Below, piece after piece: positions 10,101 to 17,532 of a DNA stretch of 64,000 bases. The stretch is from Pseudomonas wadenswilerensis. GTDB lineage: Bacteria > Pseudomonadota > Gammaproteobacteria > Pseudomonadales > Pseudomonadaceae. The stretch spans positions 124,001 through 188,000 of the forward strand of contig NZ_UIDD01000009.1 of the NCBI RefSeq assembly GCF_900497695.1, written 5' to 3'. How positions within the stretch are numbered: the first letter of the stretch is position 1; each line of letters begins with the position of its first letter. Made by a program: the position numbers and the translations under genes. A model generated the notes under the pieces. It was not told the origin of the DNA. It did not search any database and saw only the letters and a program-made list of their open reading frames with translations.

Positions 10101-10576
10101 TCTCGATTGAAGCTGCAAAAAAATGCCTTCGCGGGTTCGAGCCAAACATTAGTGTAATTACAAGCACCTCTGATGTCGTCGTATTGCCTAGTACACTGGT
10201 TTTCATACATGACGTAATATTTGTATCCCTGGACAACGCAAGAGTTCATTCAGGCTTAAAAAACCCAAAGATTCATATATCAGTTGACCCAGACCTCGGC
10301 AATGAGAGCTTTGTAATAAAAACACGTTGCTCCGCAAAATCTAGCACACGAATTGAATCAGAAAAAAAACTAGCCGAGATTAGAGAGAACATAGAGCGCG
10401 GCGAGTTCCACTCTAAAACCAAAACCGAAGGGGGCAGCGGGCTTTATAAAATCGCAGCTGTGGTAAAGCAATCAACTAAAGGCCATTTAACATTCGGCTT
10501 CAATGATGATGAATTCGAAATAACTGTAGCCTACCATTTTATGGGCGAAACGCTTCCCATCGAGGAGGTATTATGA
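7106..10576 (+). CDS. dtcA: Large sensor histidine kinase, probable Detocs DtcA
   Basis: An 1156-residue protein with no membrane helices. Residues 1 to about 740 are helix-rich and probably form the sensing region. A histidine-box-like segment VGHEFLNNSLFGL puts a phosphoacceptor candidate at His774. The C-terminus has a GHKL ATPase fold: N-box HDVIFVSLDNARVHSG with Asn1044 and glycine box TEGGSGLYKI near 1107-1116. It overlaps the lone-receiver gene by four bases (ATGA), and a receiver-phosphorylase gene follows. That gene order and architecture are those of Detocs, a cytoplasmic two-component anti-phage system. Codon use is far more AT-rich than in the core, which indicates transfer. The symbol rests on architecture, not on a search. 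Confidence 0.75.
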   Translation: MKMLSTGDHKEIFVDCQHKFRGLVSAFKAKKFEKNRRHDHSFVFRRGYRDLMLEARAALHTSTFSKYLQWCGFHIANQLPELKRYPTGYDELQGVSWKDSKVSLEREILWIAARINQDHATVSHFRLYAEEIEKLVLSGDHTKAITLLKELESIHGASFWSVQLRIALEGVVGGLEGQKKYTSEVRSIYKAGLLNFIAYNTSVRNEDRVSIQKYTEDIQRRITDHSRYEDSVKSYMRHRLLNIWPNKIEEIADVLRVEQSHSLIDIYETFVSLVQHSTTSESNKELKTTVMAALNQTLTVNDFRLSKACLSFGLPVNSSFPLRQTKTADALALGNSYSAIKSALLPKDLLRRKADAWEYIYSGVALSFGSKTIKGGNLSDVSRLIASVLRQDHSSSAAYSRLLKVTTNFSGLPFANAIRNFVGLLYRSFPAQEWRPETISLNCPSIGVEDKVNFDLNLDQSPSNLLWGLLQNPNRDFGNLDSVAVKLFRCCGLLKSDDLELVLHDIESLRESKPRLLPALVIPLYLHALHESGHRQTIIELIADECSREKCRIDLLPIASTIESYTTEEYNRCGALLAPPIALHILWEITEKNTTASHLRFKLGQVIRRKDVQEPAKLINIMEKTPLPAHQLVYFLRHVCTCNWVDQVRVVKTTSEILHQRQNTCSVLRDLDPEREYEYTDEIMEISNRQLMSDGQWIVDRTRVQVDIGALTRWATRELSEEFYRYRDLAKVVTPAEYDELMRDILIENQISPQFSEFDEADTVLYSLLARVGHEFLNNSLFGLDYYLSKRIRHQSFVGLIRGPLELQNLITNKEKSGADYNINEELLERFSDCSKDILSKLSNTIERFSDSFDTAIIETKNKVIQIRSKENPHGLISFELGPQIVPIARVVLNDADTETFVKGAVGIMWALLDRSLGEVREYISGELKSRITIIFDEFRASLKSLVEGRSEYPEVDRTIGECSVAVQLALDDASSWFCRTSDKDALKRTFDTDQAVKISIEAAKKCLRGFEPNISVITSTSDVVVLPSTLVFIHDVIFVSLDNARVHSGLKNPKIHISVDPDLGNESFVIKTRCSAKSSTRIESEKKLAEIRENIERGEFHSKTKTEGGSGLYKIAAVVKQSTKGHLTFGFNDDEFEITVAYHFMGETLPIEEVL

Positions 10577-11061
10577 GTGAGCGGCCAATCGCTATTTTAA
10601 TTGTTGAAGACGAAGTACCAAAGAGCACACAGATCGAACTGTTTCTGCGGGCTCTTTGTGTACCCATGCACATCAACACGGTTCGCTCGGTCAACTCCGC
10701 ATTAGACATACTAGACGAGAACGTCCCAGACCTTATACTTCTTGACATGTCATTACCAACGATTGATGTAGATATTCCCAATAAAGAAAGTGGCGGTAGG
10801 GCTCAAGGGTTCGGAGGTATAGAGGTCCTAAGATATATGGGATTTGCAGGCCTAGCTTGCCCAACGATAGTAGTCACGGGCTACGAGGTTTTTCCTAGAG
10901 AAAGTGGTGATATAGGTTTTTCAGAGCTTCGGGAGGAGCTTAAAGAGGATTTTCCCGGGATCATACAAGGAGTTCTTCACTACAACTCCACCTATGAGAC
11001 TTGGAAAACTGAACTAAGAGCCGCTTTTGAAGCCTTCCGAACTAGTAAAGGGCATGAGTAA
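10573..11061 (+). CDS. dtcB: Stand-alone receiver domain protein, probable Detocs DtcB
   Basis: A 162-residue CheY-like receiver with no output domain. The acidic pocket is in ILIVEDE and the phosphoacceptor is Asp58 in LILLDMSLP; a conserved Thr lies in IVVTGYE. The usual lysine of receivers is not obvious: the matching region reads GVLHYNSTYETW. In Detocs the lone receiver is thought to drain phosphate from the kinase and prevent accidental activation. It is translationally coupled to the kinase (ATGA overlap), with only two bases before the next gene. Confidence 0.75.
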   Translation: MSERPIAILIVEDEVPKSTQIELFLRALCVPMHINTVRSVNSALDILDENVPDLILLDMSLPTIDVDIPNKESGGRAQGFGGIEVLRYMGFAGLACPTIVVTGYEVFPRESGDIGFSELREELKEDFPGIIQGVLHYNSTYETWKTELRAAFEAFRTSKGHE

Positions 11062-11063
11062 CT

Positions 11064-12305
11064 GTGCGAATACTAATTGCCGACGACTGCAAAAGTCGTT
11101 ACAAAAACCTCCTGACAAAACTTTCGGAAATCGGTATTGATCGTGCCTCCGTGGTCTTAGTAGGAAGTGCCGATGAGGCACAGACCGCGTTGGAAAATCA
11201 GTATTTTGACTTGTTAGTTCTAGATATAATAATCCCTCTTTACGACACTGATGAAGATGGCTCTCACGAGCACTCACTTGCGATCCTTCACCGAATAAAC
11301 AATGATGAGCTCATCATCAAGCCAGGAAAAATAATTGGTATAACCGCAGATTTGGGTGCAGCTGGAGCAGCGAAAGATACGTTCTCCGAGAGCACGTGGT
11401 CTATTATCAACTACTCCCAAATAGATAATGAATGGCAGCAGAGGATTATTAACTGCGCCAATTATATTCTACGTGAGAAGCAGGCGCGCCCCGTCGTAAC
11501 GACGAGAGCAGAGCGGACTGATATCGTTTTATTATGTGCGCTTGAAACACCTGAATTTGAAGCACTGATGGAGGTGCCTTGGAACTGGGCTCCTTCACGT
11601 CCCATCCACGATCATATGTTTGTTAGAGATGGATGGTTTACATCAAACGGCCATAAAATTACCGTCGCTGCCGCTTTCGCAAGTAGAATGGGAATGGTAG
11701 AAACGGCGGTAAAAACTTCTATCGCCATATCTCAGCTCCGCCCAAGCCTAATCGCTATGATAGGGATATGCGCAGGAATTCCAAGCAAATCTAAAATTGG
11801 CGATGTCATTTTCGCTGAATTCGCTTGGGACTTCCAAAGTGGAAAAATAGTACGTGATGGAGAAACAACTAAACGCATGATTTCTCCTCATCAAATTCCG
11901 GCGACATATGCCATAAAAACCTTGATGGAGGTACTGCGTTCAGATAGGGAATTTCTTAACGAGTTGCCCTCTATTTTTGGCACGGAGTGCCCGTATACTA
12001 CAAGAATAAAAATAGGCCCCGTAGCCTCAGGCTCTGCGGTCCTTGCCGATGGAATAACCATCAAAGAAATTCAAGAAAACCAACAAAGAGACGTATTTGG
12101 TGTAGAAATGGAAATTTACGGATTATATGCCGCAGCGTATACATCTAGTCCACCTATACGTTTTTTTGCCTTGAAAGCTGTATGCGATCATGCTGACCCA
12201 GACAAAGATGACGAAGCGCAACGATATGCTGCATTCGCTAGCGCCCGAACACTTCAAAAACTGCTTGAAGACCATGGTAAAATTTGCTTAGGTGAAACTA
12301 AATGA
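11064..12305 (+). CDS. dtcC: Receiver-nucleoside phosphorylase fusion, probable Detocs effector DtcC
   Basis: A 413-residue protein with a GTG start. Residues 1-140 form a receiver domain (ILIADD; Asp54 in LLVLDIIIP). Residues about 150-405 form a PNP/MTA-SAH nucleosidase fold: the glycine segment MIGICAGIPS, the ribose-binding motif GVEMEIYG (Glu350) and the catalytic-type aspartate Asp375 in KAVCDHAD. In Detocs, the phosphorylated effector cleaves ATP to adenine and ribose triphosphate, stopping phage growth. All catalytic-type residues are visible, so the effector looks intact. It overlaps the next gene by four bases. Confidence 0.78.
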   Translation: MRILIADDCKSRYKNLLTKLSEIGIDRASVVLVGSADEAQTALENQYFDLLVLDIIIPLYDTDEDGSHEHSLAILHRINNDELIIKPGKIIGITADLGAAGAAKDTFSESTWSIINYSQIDNEWQQRIINCANYILREKQARPVVTTRAERTDIVLLCALETPEFEALMEVPWNWAPSRPIHDHMFVRDGWFTSNGHKITVAAAFASRMGMVETAVKTSIAISQLRPSLIAMIGICAGIPSKSKIGDVIFAEFAWDFQSGKIVRDGETTKRMISPHQIPATYAIKTLMEVLRSDREFLNELPSIFGTECPYTTRIKIGPVASGSAVLADGITIKEIQENQQRDVFGVEMEIYGLYAAAYTSSPPIRFFALKAVCDHADPDKDDEAQRYAAFASARTLQKLLEDHGKICLGETK

Positions 12306-12802
12306 CAGATAATGATAAAATCCAACGGACAATGGATCATGCGTGGAGATACTTCGAACTGCACGCCCAACAGCGAATGACTGTATTCAACTTTTTCTTG
12401 GCAATTTCCGGGCTTATTTCCGCGGGGGTTGGAGTATGCTTGCAACAGGGAACTAAATTTTCAACTTTAGCTTCTTTACTTGGCATTTTTCTTATTATGG
12501 TATCTTTCATTTTCTGGAAACTTGACCAACGAGTTTCCGAGATGATTAAATCAGCGGAGTCGACTCTTTGCCAAGTCGAGGCAGCAACCGAAACCGATGA
12601 CATATTAATCTTTACTAGAGAGCGGCAGACACCTCGTGCCAAAGGATTTTTTGCAGTTTGGACTTATGGAAAATGCTTCCGGGTATCTTTTTTTGCTGTT
12701 GGCCTTATAGGGCTAGCCTTCTCAATACTTCCACACTTTGTAGATTTCTCCGCCAAACCTGGCGAAGATAATACTCCATATAAACGCGTGTGCATCCTAT
12801 AA
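12302..12802 (+). CDS. Membrane protein encoded in the Detocs-like operon
   Basis: A 166-residue protein coupled to dtcC by an ATGA overlap. It has an N-terminal amphipathic stretch and two close membrane helices (about residues 22-45 and 53-70). A soluble charged loop follows, then a third helix (about 122-142) and a short tail. The opening motif FELHAQQRMTVFNFFLAISG resembles small membrane proteins seen beside other defence genes. It is not one of the three named Detocs components. It may be an accessory, a second effector or an adjacent unrelated gene; co-translation favours a shared role. Confidence 0.6.
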   Translation: MTDNDKIQRTMDHAWRYFELHAQQRMTVFNFFLAISGLISAGVGVCLQQGTKFSTLASLLGIFLIMVSFIFWKLDQRVSEMIKSAESTLCQVEAATETDDILIFTRERQTPRAKGFFAVWTYGKCFRVSFFAVGLIGLAFSILPHFVDFSAKPGEDNTPYKRVCIL

Positions 12803-12823
12803 ATCAATAATATCTTTAGGAAA

Positions 12824-12855
12824 TGTGGGAGGAGGGATAACTTCCCGCCCCCACA
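12824..12855. terminator. Stem-loop between convergent operons
   Basis: TGTGGGAGGAGGG pairs imperfectly with CCCGCCCCCACA after the membrane-protein gene. It lies in the 185-base gap before the end of the convergent TIR gene, so it could serve both strands. No strong T-tract is present. Confidence 0.4.
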
Positions 12856-12987
12856 ACGAGCAAAACTTAAATTTTCTCTATTTAATTTGTTACGCAGATC
12901 GTGCACTTTACTGAGCTACGTAAAAATTTCCTTTCAGTGCAGAGACACCCCGACAATCGTAGATAAGTGAGAACCCTCAAAGTAATG

Positions 12988-14961
12988 CTATGAAAGTAGG
13001 TCCTTTACGGCGTATCGGAGTCCTTCCTCACTACGAACTGAAATCACGGGCAGCTTCCGTGCCTGAGTTGGCACGATGGATGAGTCATCCAAATTGAACA
13101 ACCAGACTTTCATTCCACTAAGTGCTTCTAAGCTGAGCGCCAAAGCAAGTTCATCATAGCACCATGGACTCTGAGCATAGAATCTACTCCAAAGAACAGC
13201 TACGATATCGCTGCGGCGGATCGCTTGCTCTATTGTTGTTGGAATCAGCTGATCAGATACGATCTCCCTTTCGCCCAATACAGCTTCGATACCATAACTC
13301 ATTAGCACATCATCTAAAGCTACGCCCATGGCACTGTCTTGCCGCGCGACACTGATGAAGATGGTTTTTGGCTTAGGACTGTGTGCTATCGATCGCCTCA
13401 CTCTGTCACGTACTAGACGATTAGCGATTGATACTGCTTTCTCAACGCTACCCTCACTTTCCAGAATAGTTGCGTCGAACCCTGGATTTAGCCGACCCCA
13501 ATCACGGCGGCGGTAAATGCGCTTTGCCACCCCTCCCAAGAACGCAAAAGGAATAATTGGCAAACCTTTTGCTTCAGCTAGGTGGAGCAGCGTACTTGCG
13601 GTTTTAGAGACCTTCCCGCCCAGTGCTACGACGACGTCGGCCTTTTCAAGGGCCTGAAGCTGCGCGAGCAACCACGCCTGCGACCAAGACCCGTCTTCTT
13701 CAGTCTCCGGTGCAGGATAGTCCCAGTCTTGGATCATCAGATTGGCGCCGAAGGTCCGCCGAAAAAGCTGCCGTTTCTCCTCGACCTTCGGATGAGTTGG
13801 GCTGTGAAAATGAATGGTACCGCCGCCATTTGCATCGGCATAACCCATTGCAACATAGTAGTCTGCGGAATCGGGGAAAGGACTACAGACAACAAGATGA
13901 GCTCCGGCCCGTGCCAGTACGGTCCCTAGTTTGAGAGACGCACGATGTAGTTGAGGCAATTCAGAATCGACATCGGCAGTCTCGCCAGTCTCGCCCCCGA
14001 TAACGTAAACCGACCTTGCCCATGAATCCAGCCGTTCCGGGTCTGTTGATCCACCGGAGTGAGCTGCACTTAGGTTCTCGACCTCAAACAAGCCCGCCTT
14101 TACCGCATGAATGAATAGCAGAGCGGCGTTCTTAGCAGACAATGCTCGGAACACCCCCTTCGCGACCTCTTCAATCTTCGCCTTGCGTGCGTCCGCGTAG
14201 TCAGAGATTCCGCGAATTGCAATAGTCCTAGGTGTTGGTATATGAATAAGTGCGGCGTCATAAACACCCGCAGTTTCCATTTCCATTGCTGCCGCCTTTC
14301 GGTCGACATTTTGTTTGATCCACTCCAAGAACGCTCTGCCCTTACCTACTGCTGGACCACTGGCGAGATTTAGATCATCGCCTGCATAGAGCTTGCACTC
14401 TCCGCGCATTTCCATGCCCGCGTTTATAAGTGCCGTTTCGGTCGCAGCAGATATCAAGGCAGATCTCAGCTGTTGCGTACTGCTCTGCCACTCCCTATAT
14501 TCCGACTTACGGGTGTGTGCGAAATACTGGAAACGATTCAATAGTCGCCGAGAAGTCAGAAAGCGGTCTCCTGATACTAGGAACGTCCAGTCACCTTCCT
14601 CACCACTTGTAGCAGAATTAGCGAGATATTCATTGACGCTGTCCGGGATAAAAACGTCTCCCGGCTCAATTTCGTTAGTGAGTGATCCTGCGATTCCGAC
14701 TACAACCACGTCCGCAGGCTCAAATTCTTTGATTAGAAGGGATACAGTAGAGGCAGAGCGGGTGTTCCCCATTTTACCAGCGGGAACCATTGCAACGTTG
14801 AAATCTCTGCCTGGTGTCGGCCCGGGAATTGTCCCGATGAAAGCAGTGAGGTTGGCATTCTTGAGCTCCCTAGCTTGAAATTGGTCACCCAGCACTTCAA
14901 GCACGGACTCAGCTTCTTCGCTGAGGGCCACATAGAGCAGAATATCAACGCGGTCGGTCAT
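12988..14961 (-). CDS. Nucleoside phosphorylase-SLOG-TIR fusion, candidate single-gene defence protein
   Basis: A 657-residue cytoplasmic protein with three domains. Residues 1-295 form a nucleosidase fold of MTA/SAH type: VVGIAGSL, ribose-binding Glu229 in AMEMETAG, catalytic-type Asp254 in RGISDYAD. Residues about 315-515 form a SLOG-type Rossmann domain: SVYVIGGETGE, then VVALGGKVSKTAS and IIPFAFLGG. Residues about 530-657 form a TIR domain: TIFISVARQD, then SQSPWCYDEL-type motif with Glu604 in the position of the NADase catalytic glutamate. SLOG domains bind nucleotide-derived ligands and bacterial TIR domains often cleave NAD. The likely logic is ligand sensing that switches on NAD depletion. 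It is convergent with the Detocs-like operon. GC content is intermediate. Confidence 0.75.
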   Translation of the reverse strand: MTDRVDILLYVALSEEAESVLEVLGDQFQARELKNANLTAFIGTIPGPTPGRDFNVAMVPAGKMGNTRSASTVSLLIKEFEPADVVVVGIAGSLTNEIEPGDVFIPDSVNEYLANSATSGEEGDWTFLVSGDRFLTSRRLLNRFQYFAHTRKSEYREWQSSTQQLRSALISAATETALINAGMEMRGECKLYAGDDLNLASGPAVGKGRAFLEWIKQNVDRKAAAMEMETAGVYDAALIHIPTPRTIAIRGISDYADARKAKIEEVAKGVFRALSAKNAALLFIHAVKAGLFEVENLSAAHSGGSTDPERLDSWARSVYVIGGETGETADVDSELPQLHRASLKLGTVLARAGAHLVVCSPFPDSADYYVAMGYADANGGGTIHFHSPTHPKVEEKRQLFRRTFGANLMIQDWDYPAPETEEDGSWSQAWLLAQLQALEKADVVVALGGKVSKTASTLLHLAEAKGLPIIPFAFLGGVAKRIYRRRDWGRLNPGFDATILESEGSVEKAVSIANRLVRDRVRRSIAHSPKPKTIFISVARQDSAMGVALDDVLMSYGIEAVLGEREIVSDQLIPTTIEQAIRRSDIVAVLWSRFYAQSPWCYDELALALSLEALSGMKVWLFNLDDSSIVPTQARKLPVISVRSEEGLRYAVKDLLS

Positions 14962-15012
14962 ATCTTTCGAGGGTCCGGAATGTTTTCAGCGAGGCAAGCA
15001 GGGAATAATGGC

Positions 15013-15044
15013 TTCGTAATACCTAGAAATCTAGGTATTACGAA
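15013..15044. promoter_or_regulatory. 32-bp perfect palindrome upstream of the TIR fusion gene
   Basis: TTCGTAATACCTAGA and its exact reverse complement flank two A residues, about 50 bases upstream of the start codon at 14961. The core CTAGAAATCTAG nearly matches the core of the second palindrome 37 bases further upstream. Two related dyads in a promoter region suggest paired operators for a dimeric repressor. The region just downstream on the minus strand (CATTAT) could be a -10 element. Confidence 0.6.
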
Positions 15045-15063
15045 GAAAATCGTGCCATAACAT

Positions 15064-15077
15064 CTAGAATTCTAGAC
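15064..15077. promoter_or_regulatory. Second palindrome upstream of the TIR fusion gene
   Basis: TCTAGAATTCTAGA is a perfect 14-bp palindrome. Its core CTAGAATTCTAG differs by one base from the core of the palindrome at 15013-15044. The two are listed separately because their outer arms differ. Confidence 0.5.
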
Positions 15078-15150
15078 ATTATACCGACTTAGGAGTGGCT
15101 CAGCGGGACGAGTGCATGAGGCCGCAACACTATCGGCGACAGCTCCCCCC

Positions 15151-15634
15151 TCAGTCGCTTTTCTCTGCCGAATCGCGGTCGATCTTCGGTAACGGGACAT
15201 CAAGCACGCCTTGAGAGAGGCCACGTAGTTGAGCGTTGTACTGCCACCGAATGAAGCGCTCGAGTAGAAGGCCACTTTCAGCCTTCAAACGCTGGTTCTC
15301 ACTTTCGAGACGCTGGATGCGCTGCTCCGCGATGGCTAGGCTTGCGGGACGCTTCGTGGGCTGGAAGCCTGACTTCTGCTGGGTCTTTTTATCAAGAAAC
15401 GCACTTTTCACTTGAGCGTGCGCATTGAGCGTCTGTCGCGTTGGCCGCGTCCCGATCATCCATCACTGAAGCCCGAGCACGGAGACCTGCCACAAGCTTG
15501 TAAACCCCATACTCCCGCCGCAGGACTTCGCAAATGCTTCCGTAATTTCGCTCTAGCTCGTTTCGATCCTGAATGCCAAGCACATCATCGATCACGTAGC
15601 ATATTTGAGCTCGGAGGTTGTCGTAGGTGTACAC
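15151..15634 (-). pseudogene. Frameshifted coiled-coil protein gene, possibly a recombinase accessory protein
   Basis: Two overlapping minus-strand frames look like halves of one gene. The upstream half (15634 to about 15430) starts MYTYDNLRAQICYVIDDVLG. The downstream half (about 15440-15151) contains KTQQKSGFQPTKRPAS, then a leucine-zipper-like coiled coil (IQRLESENQRLKAE) and ERFIRWQYNAQLRGL. Neither half has its own good ribosome site in the overlap, so a frameshift near 15,400-15,450 is the simplest reading. Similar short coiled-coil proteins accompany tyrosine recombinase clusters, but I cannot name the family. Confidence 0.45.
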
Positions 15635-15649
15635 CTCAAGCTCAATGCA

Positions 15650-15915
15650 CAGGGCCAGATTGATTTAACCTCCTGGTGCATCGACTCAACCGCCGTGAGG
15701 GCCACCCGTGCCTCTGCCGGAGCAGGCAAAAAAGGGGGGCTGAAGAACCGTCGGACCACGCACTTGGAAGAAGCCGGGCGGGTTGACGACGAAAATTCAT
15801 ATAGTCAGTGTCGCCCGTGGCATCCCACTCCACTTCACGCTCTCAGGTGGAAACACCAGCGACATCTCCCTTGCTCAGCGACTGCTGGACGCTGTCCACA
15901 CACCGTGAGCGCAGC
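15650..15915 (+). pseudogene. Remnant of an IS5-family transposase
   Basis: In one frame the DNA encodes IDLTSWCIDSTAVRATRAS followed by AGAGKKGG. After a frame change it reads AEEPSDHALGRSR, and after another KIHIVSVARGIPLHFTLSGG and NTSDISLAQRLLDA. These segments in order match the catalytic region of IS5-type DDE transposases. At least two frameshifts and an in-frame stop show it is dead, and the ends of the IS are missing. Confidence 0.7.
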
Positions 15916-15934
15916 AACCAGGTTGATTCCCTAA

Positions 15935-16290
15935 GGCGGTGATTTAATTTTGAATGCTGAAGGACCGTCCCCGGCAGCTGTTGCCGGCTGGCTGCGCTTC
16001 GTGCTTGGAAGCCAGACCATCATGCTTCGGCTTTCCCCTCTTTCGTGACTGCATCGAACGACTTCGTAGTAATCGTTAATGCACGTACGCTGGACAACAC
16101 CGTGCGCCTGTACTTATCTCTGACTGACATGTAAGCCGCGCCCCTGCCGCGGCTGTACACCATACTGCCCAAACAGCGGATTTCGGACATAAGCGTACAG
16201 GCTGAAGAAGCTTTGGATTTGATTTCGCCGCTACCAAAAAATAGGGGCGACTACGCTCCATCTGGAATTTTTCCTCATTGGTAGCTATGC
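15935..16290. other. Non-coding stretch before the lipoprotein operon
   Basis: About 355 bases with no supported gene. The promoter of the five-gene operon must lie here or just upstream, but I see no convincing sigma-70 or alternative sigma boxes. Confidence 0.4.
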
Positions 16291-16845
16291 ATGGCGAGGG
16301 ATCGAATTTTGAAGGTAATTTTTCAATTGGGCTGGATGCTAGTGCCATTTCTAACGGCCGGCTGCGGCTCCGTTCAGATGAAAGCGGCGCGAGGTGAATC
16401 CGGACTTGGCAGCGCAGATCCGCAAAACTCTATGCCTCCGGCCTGCGTTGCGTTGCTGGCAACCTCCCCCAATGGCGACCGGCTTATCCAGGCGCTCTCC
16501 CTCGACAAATCCGAAAAGGGATGCCTCGGCTCCTCCACTTACCCCGCAGTGCAGATACGTAAGGAAAACGAGTGGCTCGTGAGCTCCGACACTGCGACCA
16601 CTACGACTGTCCGCTACCGAGTCTTGCAAGCCCACACTTGTATGTATGTACTCGAGGTGCAGCAAAACTTCGGGGGCAGTTTCACTACCGGAGAACTGCT
16701 GGTGCTCGAAACCGGACGCACCGCTGTCGAAGGTCTGGCACCAAAGACGGTTCTGACTCTGCTTAAAACATTCGCAGTAAGTCAGGTCGAACAAGCCAAG
16801 TCTTTCGCCCAGTCTGCGGCGACGGGCAGAACCTGTGCACTCTAG
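16291..16845 (+). CDS. Predicted lipoprotein, first gene of the lysozyme/ATP-grasp operon
   Basis: A 184-residue protein with a hydrophobic leader ending in the lipobox LTAGC (Cys25), so it should be membrane-anchored after lipidation. The mature part has several cysteines (PACVALL, KGCLGS, HTCMY, GRTCAL) that could form disulfides in the periplasm. I recognise no family. The stop codon abuts the GTG start of the oxygenase gene, so the two are almost certainly co-translated. A shorter start at 16336 would still keep the lipobox. Confidence 0.55.
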   Translation: MARDRILKVIFQLGWMLVPFLTAGCGSVQMKAARGESGLGSADPQNSMPPACVALLATSPNGDRLIQALSLDKSEKGCLGSSTYPAVQIRKENEWLVSSDTATTTTVRYRVLQAHTCMYVLEVQQNFGGSFTTGELLVLETGRTAVEGLAPKTVLTLLKTFAVSQVEQAKSFAQSAATGRTCAL

Positions 16846-17523
16846 GTGACGCCCTTGCTCCTGCCGACTCATATACCGACGCGCTTACACGCTTTGCTAG
16901 ACACAGAGCTGCTGTGCTCGGAACTGTCGCGGCGGTCGAAACCAGCCTCGGGAAAATATAGCTCCGAGCAGTTGCGCACCGTCGGGCGCCCTGCCTACCT
17001 GAGCCAAGATAGCGGGAAAGAATACGAGCGTAGTGCGCTTGCCGAAAACTCCGGGCAATGGCGTCGATTTGAAGCGTTATATTCCGAGGTTTTTGGCGTA
17101 CTGGCTCGATTTCTAGGGGAAGTCGTGTTGATGAGCGGACGCGCTGCCATTCCAGGATTTCACATTATCCGGAACAGCGCTAATTTTCCGCGTTACGAAG
17201 GAGGAGTACCGCATGTGGACTCTTCGTACCTCCATGTTCCCGCATTTGTTGGAGAGCAGCTCGGCCGCGACCAGTACTCTTTCACGCTTCTATTATCGAG
17301 AGAAAATGACAATGTTGGATTGGAGTACTGGGCGCCTGGTACAACGGAAGCCGATGCCATTTTACAAGCTCCGCTTGCCTTCGTTCCCTATTGCAGAGGG
17401 AATCTGGTGATTTTCGATTCACGGCTGGTGCATCGCATCGCGCCGTTTTCGAGCGAGCTAGAGCGAGTCACGCTCCAAGGCCACATCATACGGTTGGAAG
17501 GCCGTTTAGTAGCTTTCTGGTAA
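16846..17523 (+). CDS. Putative 2-oxoglutarate/Fe(II)-dependent oxygenase
   Basis: A 225-residue protein with a GTG start directly after the preceding stop. It shows the iron triad of this superfamily: His123-x-Asp125 in VPHVDSSY and His196 in FDSRLVHRIAP, followed by an arginine (Arg207 in LERVTLQGH) in the position that binds 2-oxoglutarate. The spacing (about 70 residues between HxD and the distal His) fits prolyl-hydroxylase-like oxygenases, which hydroxylate residues in proteins or peptides. No signal peptide is present, so it acts in the cytosol. Its neighbour's tail, rich in Lys and Asp, is an obvious candidate substrate (inference). Assignment is from motifs only. Confidence 0.6.
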   Translation: MTPLLLPTHIPTRLHALLDTELLCSELSRRSKPASGKYSSEQLRTVGRPAYLSQDSGKEYERSALAENSGQWRRFEALYSEVFGVLARFLGEVVLMSGRAAIPGFHIIRNSANFPRYEGGVPHVDSSYLHVPAFVGEQLGRDQYSFTLLLSRENDNVGLEYWAPGTTEADAILQAPLAFVPYCRGNLVIFDSRLVHRIAPFSSELERVTLQGHIIRLEGRLVAFW

Positions 17524-17532
17524 GGAGGAAGC

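Noticed and set aside
16076..16348. 90-codon minus-strand frame overlapping the lipoprotein gene start
   Set aside because: No motif, no ribosome site, and it conflicts with the lipoprotein signal region.
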